This document shows, in pieces, positions 24,102 through 34,081 of a stretch of 64,000 nt of DNA; position 1 is the stretch's first letter, and the number at the start of each line of letters is the position of its first letter. Source of the stretch: Candidatus Cohnella colombiensis (GTDB lineage Bacteria; Bacillota; Bacilli; Paenibacillales; Paenibacillaceae); assembly GCA_029203125.1 (NCBI GenBank), contig CP119317.1, positions 3,844,001-3,908,000 of the forward strand. The letters are read 5' to 3'. Made by a program: the position numbers and the translations under genes. A model generated the notes under the pieces. It had not been told where the DNA came from. It worked only from the letters and a program-made list of their open reading frames with translations, and did not search any database.

Positions 24102-27008
24102 ATGCAAATATCTGATATTGCTTTAGTACAATATCTAAAATCCAAAAGCCCTTTATATTATGGTAAAATCCTTGAACTAAAAGAATCTGTAGCGAACTGG
24201 TTATCATACATACCTCAGACTTTTCCTCATTATACTAGACATACGGTAGAGCACAGTGAAGAAATTATTTTACAGATGTCTAAATTGCTTTTCAAGGATA
24301 ATGAATTTGAGCAGCCAGTATTACGACTTTCAAGTGTTGAGGTATTTATTCTTATTGTATCAGCATATTTACATGATTCAGGAATGGTCGTTTCTGATAA
24401 AGAAAAACTAAAAATTATTCAATCCGAGCAGTGGCGAATATTTGTGAATGGTAGTGGAAAAAAGAGATGGGATGAAATTGAAGTAACTAGAACGAGCGAT
24501 ACCCTTGAGCAGAGCGTTAAAGATTTTATAGCAGATTTACAAACAAGATTTTTAATTGCCGAGTATATTCGCAAAAACCACCATATTAGAGCTGTTGACA
24601 TACTAGTTCAGAATCATAATCTATTAGGAAAGTTCTCGTTTGATGATCCGGCTCTATTTAAAACAATTGCTGATGTTTGTGTAGCCCACGGATTAAAGCA
24701 CTTTGAATTAGATAATAACGACATTTATCCTGATAGAAGGGACATTAGAGGAGAAGAAGTTAATGTAAGATTTTTGGCGATATTGCTTAGAATCGGTGAT
24801 TTGTTGGATATGACATATGATAGAGCATGTCCACTTTTATTGAATGCTGCATGTCCTCTACCGGCGGACAGTTTAGCACACTGGACACAATATCAAAGAA
24901 TCTATCATAGATTAACAGCGTATGACAGAATAGAATTAGTTGCAAAATGTAATACTCAAGATGAACATAGGTTTCTTCAAGACTGGTGTCAGTGGCTTGT
25001 GGAGGAAATTAATAATGCTTCAATATTAATGTCTAAAGTCAGCAGACATTCAAGATGGATTGCACCTGTGGTGACCATTGGGAAAAATAACTCAACTATA
25101 AAAATTGAACCTAACGATACTGCAAAGTATATTCCTTCAGAATGGAAATTCGAACTTGATCATGACGCAGTATTTCAAAGATTAATACTGGATGTTAATA
25201 AGGATGAAAAAGAATTCCTTAGAGAGATACTTCAAAATGCATTTGATGCAACAAGATGCAAGATATATGAAGACTTAAAGCAAGAGGGAAAATCGCTACC
25301 TAGTTATTCTAATGAAATAGATGAAGTGATAAGAAACAAGTATCCAATTAATATTAGGTTAGAATCATTAAAAGTTATGCATCCCCTCTCTGGTGAAGAA
25401 TATTCAAAACAGCTTTTAATTGTTGAAGATAACGGAATAGGAATGAGTTCAGAAATTATAAAGAGATATTTTTTGCAGGTCGGCAGATCGTATTATTCTT
25501 CTGAGGATTTTCAAAGAAACTATAGTTTCAAACCAATTAGTCAATTTGGAGTCGGCTTTTTGTCTGTGTTTGCTGTAAGTGAAAATGTTACAGTTGATAC
25601 ATATAAAGCTAACTCCAAACAAGGTGAAGGATCGGTAAGATTAACGCTTAGTGGTCCGAAAAGTTACCTTCTAACAGAAAGAAGTGATAGAAGAATAAGT
25701 GGTACGAAGATCGATATATTATTAGATATAGAATTTGGTGAAGATGAATTAGTAAGTTTAGTTTCCGGGTGGTGCAAGAAGGTAGAGTTTCCTATTTATA
25801 TAAACCAGTATGGGAAAGAAACGCTAATTCAGGCTGAAAACCATAGGGAGTTAATTAATAATTCCGCAACTCTTTTGGAAGATGTTGAATTTAGAACTTC
25901 AGCTTATCCTATTAAAAGAGAAGGAGTTTTCGGTGAGATTTATGTGTTCAGTGTAATTAAGAATAACATTGATAGATGGGATCATTGGGAATGGTCAAAT
26001 TATACCTACATCAAGAGTCACCCTCTCGCAGAATTGCCTGAAATACCCAACAATTTAACTTGTCTTCATGGAATTGCGTTTTCTGAAAGCCCCTACCCTT
26101 CGGGGCCATTTCGATTTCGCATCGATTATCGAGGAAATAGCCATAAACAAAATCTTTCAAGACAACATATTGATCAAATGGGGAATGATTTAGATGATCC
26201 AGTCATATTAGAAAGATTCATTGAAATAGTAGAGAACCATTTGAAGAATAGCCCCGTGAATAATTCACCTGATGGCTGGCACTATATTCATTCAATATTA
26301 GACCATGCGCCTCAACTAGTTCTACATTTCAAAGATTATCCATTAATTAGAATGTATATTGATGGAGATACAAAGGTTATTTCACTTAATGAGTTTGAGA
26401 GTCTGGAAGAGTTCGCAACCATCACTGATATTTCTCTGAGGTATGATAAATCTCGCACAGATGTTGTTACTATTAATGACCTTGCTCAAGACACTGATCT
26501 ACCAACATTGTTGGAAGATGATTTAAATATGCTTTCAAGATCAATAAAAGTTTTTAACGACAGATATCCATATAAAGTAGAAAAAATAATAAATAAGCGG
26601 AATGTTACAACGTACTGGAAGAAGGGTAGAAGAAAAATAATTGGAGAAACAGGTTCTCGAAGGTATCGAGATAAATTTATTGTTACTTCATACTTAGATG
26701 ATAAGATTATTGGATTCAGATTATTTGATAATCGGCAAGACGAAATATTGATTCTAAATGAAAATAATAAATTGGTGAATTGGATCTTAAAAATACAAAT
26801 TTTTATTGATAGGGAAGATAATGCAATAGTCTCAAGTGCGTATAATAAGTTACTCGAACTGCTGAAAACCCCAGTCAAGATAGCAGGATATCAATGTGAG
26901 GAGTTGATGAATCAAATCAAAAAATGGGGGGAAATACCCAATTTGCCGGATGAGTTAATTCCGCCTCAAGTGGAAATTTCTAGGGCAATGTTCCTCGAAT
27001 ATGTTTAA
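24102..27008 (+). CDS. HD-domain/Hsp90-like (GHKL) ATPase, putative defence protein
   Basis: 968 residues from ATG 24102 (AAAGGAG 8 nt upstream). The N-terminal part shows an HD-type pattern: HYTRHTVEHSEEI near residue 45 and YLHDSGM near residue 93. From about residue 370 a Bergerat-fold ATPase follows with FLREILQNAFDATRCK (N box with the catalytic Glu and Asn), VEDNGIGMS (G1 box) and SQFGVGFLSVFA (G2 box), as in Hsp90 and MutL. The C-terminal 300 residues are not recognised. Proteins pairing an HD or nuclease-like domain with an Hsp90-like ATPase recur among predicted phage-defence genes; that role is inferred here from neighbours. Its strong AT bias contrasts with the host genes to the left and suggests transfer. 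Confidence 0.75.
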   Translation: MQISDIALVQYLKSKSPLYYGKILELKESVANWLSYIPQTFPHYTRHTVEHSEEIILQMSKLLFKDNEFEQPVLRLSSVEVFILIVSAYLHDSGMVVSDKEKLKIIQSEQWRIFVNGSGKKRWDEIEVTRTSDTLEQSVKDFIADLQTRFLIAEYIRKNHHIRAVDILVQNHNLLGKFSFDDPALFKTIADVCVAHGLKHFELDNNDIYPDRRDIRGEEVNVRFLAILLRIGDLLDMTYDRACPLLLNAACPLPADSLAHWTQYQRIYHRLTAYDRIELVAKCNTQDEHRFLQDWCQWLVEEINNASILMSKVSRHSRWIAPVVTIGKNNSTIKIEPNDTAKYIPSEWKFELDHDAVFQRLILDVNKDEKEFLREILQNAFDATRCKIYEDLKQEGKSLPSYSNEIDEVIRNKYPINIRLESLKVMHPLSGEEYSKQLLIVEDNGIGMSSEIIKRYFLQVGRSYYSSEDFQRNYSFKPISQFGVGFLSVFAVSENVTVDTYKANSKQGEGSVRLTLSGPKSYLLTERSDRRISGTKIDILLDIEFGEDELVSLVSGWCKKVEFPIYINQYGKETLIQAENHRELINNSATLLEDVEFRTSAYPIKREGVFGEIYVFSVIKNNIDRWDHWEWSNYTYIKSHPLAELPEIPNNLTCLHGIAFSESPYPSGPFRFRIDYRGNSHKQNLSRQHIDQMGNDLDDPVILERFIEIVENHLKNSPVNNSPDGWHYIHSILDHAPQLVLHFKDYPLIRMYIDGDTKVISLNEFESLEEFATITDISLRYDKSRTDVVTINDLAQDTDLPTLLEDDLNMLSRSIKVFNDRYPYKVEKIINKRNVTTYWKKGRRKIIGETGSRRYRDKFIVTSYLDDKIIGFRLFDNRQDEILILNENNKLVNWILKIQIFIDREDNAIVSSAYNKLLELLKTPVKIAGYQCEELMNQIKKWGEIPNLPDELIPPQVEISRAMFLEYV

Positions 27009-27085
27009 TGATAATATTATGTCTAAATATTTTTTGGCGAAATCACCTGTAGATACGGAAGGCTTCGCCTTTTGGGTGGTACGTT

Positions 27086-27104
27086 GAACCTTATCACAAG
27101 TAAC
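27086..27104 (+). repeat. boundary motif, left-arm copy
   Basis: GAACCTTATCACAAGTAAC, one mismatch from the consensus boundary motif, followed by GCAGGTTTTTTGG as at 36171-36182. It marks the remnant left end of a deleted cassette between the Hsp90-like gene and core 2. Confidence 0.6.
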
Positions 27105-27161
27105 TGCAGGTTTTTTGGTTTGTATTTTAGTTAAATATTCTCTCGATTCAGTCTAATCCGA

Positions 27162-27325
27162 AAACTTCACTGCATTCAGGCTTCACGCATACTACTAGTG
27201 AACCCATTCTGAATTCGATTGTTAGCACTGTTATGAAGCTACGCTGGACAAAACCATTCAGGAAACTATTAAAGAAGAATGAAGGTAAATCGAAAATTTT
27301 TGACGAACTGGAAAAATGGGGTTAA
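27162..27325 (+). pseudogene. 3' remnant of a second KAP NTPase gene
   Basis: The 164 bp translate to TSLHSGFTHTTSEPILNS and onward to a stop, matching the last about 54 codons of the intact KAP gene that ends at 31928 (TSLHSGFTQTTSDSILNS). Similarity continues beyond both stops through TAAGTCCTAC... to the boundary motif and the next core (27340-27460 versus 31950-32067). It is therefore the right end of an older KAP cassette whose body was deleted. There is no start codon or ribosome site. Confidence 0.88.
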
Positions 27326-27387
27326 CCCCTGTGTTGATTTGAATTAATAACTCGGTAAGTCCTACTTGCCTCTACAGACAGCGTAGA

Positions 27388-27406
27388 GAACCGTATTATA
27401 AGCAAC
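27388..27406 (+). repeat. boundary motif, right-end copy before core 2
   Basis: GAACCGTATTATAAGCAAC, ending 6 bp before core 2. The same motif stands 6 bp before core 3. Confidence 0.65.
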
Positions 27407-27412
27407 TATCGC

Positions 27413-27460
27413 AATTGGAGTGATTGGATTAGTTATGGGGAGAATTCGGTGGCTGTTGGA
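27413..27460 (+). repeat. core repeat 2
   Basis: Copy of the rhodanese 3' end; translates to NWSDWISYGENSVAVGD and keeps the codon structure, including the following EGRKDG. Confidence 0.88.
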
Positions 27461-27503
27461 GATAAAGAGGGACGGAAGGACGGATTGCAGGGTGTTGATC
27501 TTG

Positions 27504-27547
27504 AATACAGAGCATGGTGGAATAATCGCCATCGCTTTGTATTTTTC
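27504..27547 (+). terminator. junction hairpin, type B
   Basis: AATACAGAGC...GCTTTGTATTTTT. The stem is TACAGAGC/GCTYTGTA instead of TACATCGCC/GGCGATGTA, the second of two hairpin families at the same place after the core. Confidence 0.75.
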
Positions 27548-28154
27548 TTTATCAAGAGTCAACACAGGGTCAACAAGTGGTCTCTGAAAATATTTACAGA
27601 ATGGGTTGGACCGAAAGCTCGCTTGTATACTCGTAAATGTGTTATACAGACAGACAAAGAGCTGGTAATAGAAACTATTTTATGGAAAAAACCCGGGTGC
27701 AGCATATGAATCAACAACATAACGAAACAACAATACCATTCAACACCGAATCAACGAGTGTATTGTTTCTTTAACAAGATGAATGTTCCTTTGAGCAAGA
27801 ATGCTATGTGTGATTTATGGGACAGTAATTACAGATCAAATTTAGAAAATAAAAAGGAATAATGTGGAATTATGTCGAAAATAACTATTGTAGATTGGAA
27901 TTCGATCGATAAAGAGCAATATTATCAGAAATGGATCTCTGACTAATAAAATTTGGTAATTCGGCACTTACTCATCAATAAAGTGACCGGCAAGAATCAT
28001 AATTGAGAGAGATATATAAAGGTCGTTGCTACTATGAGAGTTACTCTGACTATAAGATTGATGAACTGTAATTAATGGATCGCTATCAACAGGGTGATTG
28101 ACAGGTGCATCCAGAGCAAAGGACGCGATTACAAGAAAAGAAGGAGCAGATATT
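27548..28154 (+). repeat. left-arm region of cassette 2 with TCAACA iterons
   Basis: A pair AGTCAACACAGGGTCAACA at 27557-27575 and a cluster of four to five (T/A)TCAACA/AACAACA motifs at 27709-27756. Around 27862-27946 short open frames behind AAAAAGGA (16 and 24 codons) look like debris rather than genes. Nothing else is recognised before the KAP gene. Confidence 0.65.
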
Positions 28155-31100
28155 ATGGGGAAATTGAAAACGAAGAAGTACTTCATTAAAGATGCTTCCG
28201 TAAACGGAATTGATGACGACTTATTTAATTATTCGGATATATCGAAAGTAATTGAACGCATATTGGATTCAAACAAGCCTCCGTACAATATTGCCGTCAT
28301 TGGGAAGTGGGGCTTAGGTAAGTCCTCACTGATTAACCTCGTTAGAAATCGGCTGCGAGGCGGTGATTCTTATTTTTTTCAAGAAATCAACGCTTGGAAG
28401 TATGAAAAGGAATCAATGCGGCGAGTATTCTTAAAGCAGTTATGGCAAGGTATAAGCGGTGAGAAATTAAAAAGTTTCCACGAAATACAAAGGACATTCT
28501 CTGATTTAATTAATAATACCATTTCACCTACAAACACAGCTGTAAAAACGAAATGGTGGGTGACAGCTAGAAAAGCTTTTCGTAAGTATAGTCTACCTAT
28601 ATTTGTCATTTCGTTGTTTACAGCTGGAGGATTTGTTGGATACAAACTAATTCAGGCTCATACCAATGATGTTGCCGTTAATTCACTTTTTTGGTGGAAA
28701 GTAATTTTAAGCTATTGTAAAAATATTTCTACAACTTTGTTGCTGCCTGTTTTGATTACATTATTGACTGCATTACACAGTGAGTATCGGAAAAAAGAAC
28801 CCAAAAAGTTCGAGTTTAACTTTCCCCTAGAGACAGCGGATGATTACGAGTTGTTTCTTGAAAACTCTATTGCTGACAAGCTCAAAAACAATCATGACTT
28901 GAAAATCGTAACTATTATAGATGACCTTGACAGATTAGGGCTTGATAAAATTGTCGAAGCACTAGATTCAATTAAAGCATTTGTTAATTTACCGAATTGT
29001 GTGTTTATCGTACCGTTTGACGATGAAATAATCAAAAGTGCATTGGAGAAACGGCGCGAAACTCAATTCGGGGAAGATTGTGATGTCATTGAAAGTGAAT
29101 TAATTCTGGACAAGCTATTTCAGTTTAAAATCTACCTACCTCCGCTCTTAAAATATGATATTAAGCAATTCACGATGAGCCTAATTAAGCGAGAAATTCC
29201 TGACTTCATTATTGATTTTTGCCCGGAAGAAACCTTTGATCGGCTTGTGAGCAGAATAATTATCCATTCGGATGTTACAACTCCACGCCAAGTTAAAAAA
29301 CTTGTTAATGGGTTTGTAAATAACTACTTAATTGCACGCGAGCGCGAAGAATCAGGACGAGTGGAAAGAGGACTTCTGACTGGAGAACGTGGTATTGAGC
29401 AAATTGCCAAACTAACCGTTCTGCAAGCAGATTTCAATCATTTTTACGACTTGTTATTCAAAGATTTTTCATATATCACGCGTTTTGTGGAAGTAGTTCA
29501 AAATGAGTACGCACTGACTGAAGTTCCAGCAGACTTACGTAGTTATTATAAGTATAACGAGGATAACACCGTTATCGGTGTATTTCCCACATACGAGCCG
29601 CTACTCAATTTCCTTATAAGCAGAGCAAAATATAGTGTTGATAACATCGCACCGTTTCTTTATTTGGCGCAAGATGCGATTAGTATCAAAACAGGTGATG
29701 AACAACAACGTAGAACAATTGCCGCGCTAGAGAGTGGTAATGTATCTACGTTAAAAACTATGCTCGGAGAGAAGCCAGAAATAGCTGAGGCAGTAATCTC
29801 GTATATTTTAGAATGTGCAGCTACAGAATTACCGTTACAAGCAGGCTATCCGATAGTGTCTGTCGTAGATGATGAATATACTATCCCCCTTGCAAATGCA
29901 CTTATTGAACGATCTATTGAGTTGGATACAGATGTTACAGAATTGTCACGTTCCTTGTCGCCGGATAATGTCCTATATGCTGCACAACGAGCGGAACGCG
30001 AGGAATACGGTATGAGACTGGTAGAGAGATATCTCTCGGCCATTGCTGATGAGAAAAATGTAAAGGAGCACATGATTACTAACGCATTAAAAATATTCAT
30101 TCCTGAGTACGGGCGTTTATCATCCGATGCACAAGAATCAATCAAACGTGCGATTAACATTTGTTGTCGCAAGGAGGGAATATCAGTCCATTCCATACTT
30201 CCTCTGCTCGACTACTCTGATAGTTCTTTATTTGCAATGCTTTGGGGTGCTAATTGGTTTAACAAGCTATGTACTCATATCTCAGACGAAAACGATTATA
30301 AAGCTGATGTGATCGAATCACTCAAAATGAGTTTTAAGACGTTAACAGGTGATGTAGACTTTTCGACAATTATTAATTGCGTCATCCCATTATTCAAATT
30401 ACCAGCGCTATTAGAAATTCTGAATGATATGTTCACCGCAGAACTATGCTCAAAATTGGACGGAACACTAGCAACTAACATCGTTAACGAGATAATCGTC
30501 CACAAATACGATAAAAACTCTGAAAACATTCATAAACTGCTTAGTAAGCTAAGATATGTTGTTAATGATGATAATGCCGAGGCTATGACTAAATTTACTG
30601 CGAATTATGAGACTTCGGCATTAATGGATGATGTACTTGTTTTCTTAGGGAAGAATGGATATTTCCCTAGGATTGAGGAAACTCTTAGTGAGCTTGTGTT
30701 AGACGTATTTGAAAACGCAGATAACGATGAACTTCTTGGGAAAATAAGCTGTTATCTCACAGAGGATGTTCGAGCCGAGTTGTTTGATCAGCTTGACACG
30801 AGATCGCGGTATGAGGCTAACAATGACTATGAACGGGAATTGGGTGTAATATCTGCACTTGTATCTGACAATAGTTACAAAGCTAATTTTGAAAACCTTG
30901 CAGCAAACACACTCTTGTCGAGCACTAACATTAGCCAAAATTATTATTATCAATATGATCAATATGTGTATTTTGAATTTGTATCACAAGCTATTGGTTT
31001 AATTAAATATGTTCTCCAGCAAGAGACCATTGATGTTTACGTTGATAAACTAGTAAATCTATTCCACGCCCACCGAGCGAAATGCTTAAATGCATTTGAG

Positions 31101-31928
31101 AGATTGACGGAGGTTTTATCAAAAGAACGATTTACTCGTATTTTCCCTCTTCTTACGACCGATATATCCGATAGCGAGTTTGGACAAGCATTTAAAATAC
31201 TGATGGACAACAACATGCGTCCAACGGAAGCTAAGGAAAGAACTGCATATCACAAGTTCTTAGTATCTCATTTAGAGAATTCGACAGATCCGAATATGGT
31301 ATTGCAGACTCTTAAAAATTCGTTCGGCTATTTTTCCGAAATGAAAGAACTGATCGGGTTTTCCCTAAATAATAGTGCGACTGACAGAAATTTATTGGTT
31401 GATGTGGTTGCAAAATGCTTCAATAATTTCCCACAAATTGATAAGGTTGCGAATGAATCATTGCCACTGTTCGATGACGAGGAAGAGTTTGCTGTGTTGA
31501 AGGAGGTTTTTGCTAAGCTTACTAAATATTCGCTTAATGATGTATTTACGGCTCTAAGCGAAAAACTTGATACAGCAACAAGTATAGATACTCTCGTTAA
31601 TATTGTTGACTACGCAAAGAAATACTATTCAACCCAATCAACAGCGTTGTATCTCAAAACATTAAACCTAGGTTTGGAACACGATAATGTGCCAGATAAA
31701 GTTGTTAAGATTATTTCGACATTATCAGTACTGGATCGAAATATGCGCAATACCGTCAAAGATGAGTTTATAACTTCACTACATTCAGGTTTCACGCAAA
31801 CCACTAGTGACTCAATTCTGAATTCGATTGTTAGCACTGTTATGAAGCTACGCTGGACGAAACCATTCAAGAAATTATTAAAGGAGAATGAAGAGAAATT
31901 GAAACTTTTTGACGAGCTGGCAAAATAA
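28155..31928 (+). CDS. KAP-family P-loop NTPase, membrane-associated
   Basis: 1257 residues from ATG 28155 (AAGGAG upstream). Walker A GKWGLGKSS lies near residue 50; two membrane helices interrupt the NTPase domain (about residues 145-165 and 190-207, the KAP hallmark); Walker B is IVTIIDDLDRLG near residue 253, followed by NCVFIVPFDDEII. The C-terminal 800 residues are helical with HEAT/ARM-like character. The KAP family includes PifA, which excludes phage T7, and several predicted defence ATPases. The NTPase works at the inner face of the membrane; what it does is not known for this member. A 164-bp remnant of a close relative lies upstream at 27162. The gene is the sole cargo of its cassette. 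Confidence 0.9.
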   Translation: MGKLKTKKYFIKDASVNGIDDDLFNYSDISKVIERILDSNKPPYNIAVIGKWGLGKSSLINLVRNRLRGGDSYFFQEINAWKYEKESMRRVFLKQLWQGISGEKLKSFHEIQRTFSDLINNTISPTNTAVKTKWWVTARKAFRKYSLPIFVISLFTAGGFVGYKLIQAHTNDVAVNSLFWWKVILSYCKNISTTLLLPVLITLLTALHSEYRKKEPKKFEFNFPLETADDYELFLENSIADKLKNNHDLKIVTIIDDLDRLGLDKIVEALDSIKAFVNLPNCVFIVPFDDEIIKSALEKRRETQFGEDCDVIESELILDKLFQFKIYLPPLLKYDIKQFTMSLIKREIPDFIIDFCPEETFDRLVSRIIIHSDVTTPRQVKKLVNGFVNNYLIAREREESGRVERGLLTGERGIEQIAKLTVLQADFNHFYDLLFKDFSYITRFVEVVQNEYALTEVPADLRSYYKYNEDNTVIGVFPTYEPLLNFLISRAKYSVDNIAPFLYLAQDAISIKTGDEQQRRTIAALESGNVSTLKTMLGEKPEIAEAVISYILECAATELPLQAGYPIVSVVDDEYTIPLANALIERSIELDTDVTELSRSLSPDNVLYAAQRAEREEYGMRLVERYLSAIADEKNVKEHMITNALKIFIPEYGRLSSDAQESIKRAINICCRKEGISVHSILPLLDYSDSSLFAMLWGANWFNKLCTHISDENDYKADVIESLKMSFKTLTGDVDFSTIINCVIPLFKLPALLEILNDMFTAELCSKLDGTLATNIVNEIIVHKYDKNSENIHKLLSKLRYVVNDDNAEAMTKFTANYETSALMDDVLVFLGKNGYFPRIEETLSELVLDVFENADNDELLGKISCYLTEDVRAELFDQLDTRSRYEANNDYERELGVISALVSDNSYKANFENLAANTLLSSTNISQNYYYQYDQYVYFEFVSQAIGLIKYVLQQETIDVYVDKLVNLFHAHRAKCLNAFERLTEVLSKERFTRIFPLLTTDISDSEFGQAFKILMDNNMRPTEAKERTAYHKFLVSHLENSTDPNMVLQTLKNSFGYFSEMKELIGFSLNNSATDRNLLVDVVAKCFNNFPQIDKVANESLPLFDDEEEFAVLKEVFAKLTKYSLNDVFTALSEKLDTATSIDTLVNIVDYAKKYYSTQSTALYLKTLNLGLEHDNVPDKVVKIISTLSVLDRNMRNTVKDEFITSLHSGFTQTTSDSILNSIVSTVMKLRWTKPFKKLLKENEEKLKLFDELAK

Positions 31929-31996
31929 GATTCATTCTTGTCTTGATTTGGATTAGTAATTCGGTAAGTCCTACTTGCTGCTACAGACAGCGTAGA

Positions 31997-32014
31997 GAAC
32001 CGTATTTAAGTAAC
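31997..32014 (+). repeat. boundary motif, right-end copy before core 3
   Basis: GAACCGTATTTAAGTAAC, one base shorter than the consensus, ending 6 bp before core 3. Confidence 0.65.
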
Positions 32015-32020
32015 TATCGC

Positions 32021-32067
32021 AGTTGGAGTGACTGGATTAGCTATGGGGAGAATCTGGTGGCGACGGG
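32021..32067 (+). repeat. core repeat 3
   Basis: Translates to SWSDWISYGENLVATGNE. After the core the sequence changes at once into the 3' end of the ParB-like gene; the usual hairpin and iterons are missing, so a deletion or different junction is likely. Confidence 0.88.
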
Positions 32068-32111
32068 AAATGAACCCTGTCAATTAGAAGGCGGTCGCCA
32101 TTTTCGTATGC

Positions 32112-32471
32112 TTAATCAATTTGGTCTGGCTCGGGTAATTCCATATACACAGCTTCAATGTCTTCATGTCCATATGCAAGGCACTTCGCAACGCGATGAT
32201 TTCCATCAACGAGGTGCTGGCCGTTCGCGCTGATTATGATTGGATAGCTTAGATCAGCATCAAGCATTTGTTTGAAATGCTGGGCGACATTACGCACGGA
32301 AGGAATGCGTGCACGTGGATCACTTGCATCTTTAAACCAACAATCACCATCCAGGCCTGGAATCGAATTGATCTTTACTCTCACGCTTGGAAGTTCCATA
32401 GCCAACGGATACAATCTTTCTACGTTCCAAGTGTGCCTTTTGCCGTTAACATGGTGAGAATGCCATCCCAT
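32112..32471 (-). CDS. ParB/sulfiredoxin-like small protein
   Basis: 119 residues from ATG 32471 (AGAGG 8 nt upstream; GTG 9 nt earlier is an alternative). The motif LVDGNHRVAKCLAYG is the phosphate-binding box of the ParB/Srx fold, with SYPIIISANGQ before it. There is no DNA-binding helix-turn-helix, so it is not a chromosome-partition ParB. Stand-alone proteins of this kind are usually annotated ParB-like nuclease or chromosome partitioning protein; CTP or ATP use is possible. It is one of the few minus-strand genes in the array. Confidence 0.7.
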   Translation of the reverse strand: MGWHSHHVNGKRHTWNVERLYPLAMELPSVRVKINSIPGLDGDCWFKDASDPRARIPSVRNVAQHFKQMLDADLSYPIIISANGQHLVDGNHRVAKCLAYGHEDIEAVYMELPEPDQID

Positions 32472-32656
32472 ATAGTTCACCTCTCTGTAGTAGGTATGTC
32501 ATTGCAATCTACCACTATTCTAGTATGGGGAATTTTGGAATGCAAGGTTTACCGATCGACTTCCGTTGCTGTATATCCGTAAAAAGGCGCGTCCATACCG
32601 GGATCGAGCGATTATGGGTGTTCATTACAGTGGTGGTTGTAGAAGGGGGCGCAATT

Positions 32657-32914
32657 GTGATTGAAATAACAAATCATGCTTGGCAGCATATGAAAGGTTT
32701 ATATTTGGAAGAGGCCGAGCAAAAACTAGATTCCAATCATATCAAGGAATATCTTCGACGGCCTTCAGAAAAGGATGCTTATGCGTTTCAAGAGACGCAG
32801 ATGAACAAACATGCGCTCATGATATGCAATATTCTTGGAATCCAGAGTGAAGGTTTTAACTACACGTGTAACATAGATGCGATACTACGAAGTATTAAAC
32901 ATGGGAAGAAATAA
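32657..32914 (+). CDS. small hypothetical protein
   Basis: 85 residues from GTG 32657, AAGGGGG 8 nt upstream. The protein is mixed charged, helical, with MKGLYLEEAEQKLDSNHIKEYLRRPSEKDAY and a single pair of cysteines near residues 58 and 72. I do not recognise it. It stands 17 nt before the membrane protein gene, so the two are probably co-expressed; a small antitoxin-like or immunity role is conceivable but not supported by any motif. Confidence 0.5.
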   Translation: MIEITNHAWQHMKGLYLEEAEQKLDSNHIKEYLRRPSEKDAYAFQETQMNKHALMICNILGIQSEGFNYTCNIDAILRSIKHGKK

Positions 32915-32931
32915 AGAAGGGGGAATTTTGA

Positions 32932-33540
32932 TTGGATTGGTATTCAATGTTTGTTGGGATTACAATGCCATTAATAGCTTTATGGCTTGGTGCAAAGTTG
33001 ACGAGAAAATTTAATCGGGATGAATCTATAAGGAATGAACTTAATCAGCGTATCAAAATACTTCAAGTTATGAAGCAAGAATTACTTATGAATAAATCGT
33101 ATAGAGAACAACAGAAAGGATCATACCGATCGCGGCGCTTTCTTTCAGGACTAATGCTTCTTAATAGTTCTGAAATTGATGCTGAAAACGATGCTGATTT
33201 AATTGCAAAAACGTTTGAGCTCATGCGTCAGTTTGACAACTTACAGATTGCAATTCAATCCGGCGAGTCACACCTGTCTAGTGTTGTTACAAAGGTAATT
33301 AATCCAGGCATATTTGAGAGTCTTAGATATGGTATAGAGAGTCTATTGACTAAAAAAACAACCCCTGAAATTGCTGTAGACGCAGCTCATGATAATGTAG
33401 TAAAAATCTTGCAAGAGTCAGCATTAGAGATCGATAAGGCATGTAACGAGCTGCTTGAATGTGTAGAAAAAAAACTTGAAACGGACTTGAAAAGAAAAAA
33501 TAAGAAGAAAATGTTATTCCTTTTCCGGTTCTTTGTATAG
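32932..33540 (+). CDS. hypothetical membrane-anchored helical protein
   Basis: 202 residues, TTG start with AAGGGGG upstream. One N-terminal membrane helix (FVGITMPLIALWLGAKLT) is followed by a long, charged helical region (RIKILQVMKQELLMNK...). The C-terminus is very basic (KRKNKKKMLFLFRFFV). I do not recognise a family; the layout (single helix plus cytoplasmic helices) is common in bacterial effector or sensor proteins of defence islands. Shares a likely transcript with the 85-residue gene. Confidence 0.55.
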   Translation: MDWYSMFVGITMPLIALWLGAKLTRKFNRDESIRNELNQRIKILQVMKQELLMNKSYREQQKGSYRSRRFLSGLMLLNSSEIDAENDADLIAKTFELMRQFDNLQIAIQSGESHLSSVVTKVINPGIFESLRYGIESLLTKKTTPEIAVDAAHDNVVKILQESALEIDKACNELLECVEKKLETDLKRKNKKKMLFLFRFFV

Positions 33541-34081
33541 GCTCCTTCTGTTTATAGCATCTCTATTACTTATGTTTGTGAAAAACGATATTTTAAGCAA
33601 TCTTGTGAAAACACAAAAACGGTCTTGTCGTAAATAATGCGAACAGAGACTGTTCTTGTGTATTGTTCTACGCAAATAGCCAAGGAGCTAGTTCTCGTTT
33701 TATAGTAAGTTAACGGTGTATTTTAGCTCAAAAGTCAACATTTTTTGCAAGTATGAATTAATTCAACATGGAGTCAACAGACCGGTACTTTACATAGTGT
33801 CACATAATGCACCTTATTTTTAAGTGAGGACAAGCTCTAATTAGAAAACTTTTACAAAGTTATGATTGTTGAAATCAATTCTCTAGCTTACCTGGTCCAA
33901 GTCAACTTTAAATCAACACATATTATAAGAGTAACTAAAGGATTTCGATTTAATGAATTACATAATTAATCTATTATTTGTAAATATTTCAATCTAAAAA
34001 TCGAGGTGATATAATTGTAACAATTGGTGAGTAGCGTAGATCGAACAAGTGAAAAATTATTTTGAGGAGTTATGCTGAAGA
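33541..34081 (+). repeat. decayed junction 4 with TCAACA iterons, no recognisable core
   Basis: A stem of about 14 bp pairs 33611-33624 with 33647-33661 (ACACAAAAACGGTCT versus AGACTGTTCTTGTGT). AGTCAACA occurs at 33733, the pair ATTCAACATGGAGTCAACA at 33761-33779 and the pair AGTCAACTTTAAATCAACA at 33900-33917, all with 11-bp spacing. CGGTGTATTTT near 33714 resembles the right arm of hairpin type A. The core itself has been lost or never existed here. Confidence 0.6.

Noticed and set aside
27862..27946. Short genes behind AAAAAGGA in the left arm of cassette 2
   Set aside because: Only 16 and 24 codons in two frames, no similarity that I recognise; more likely remnants.
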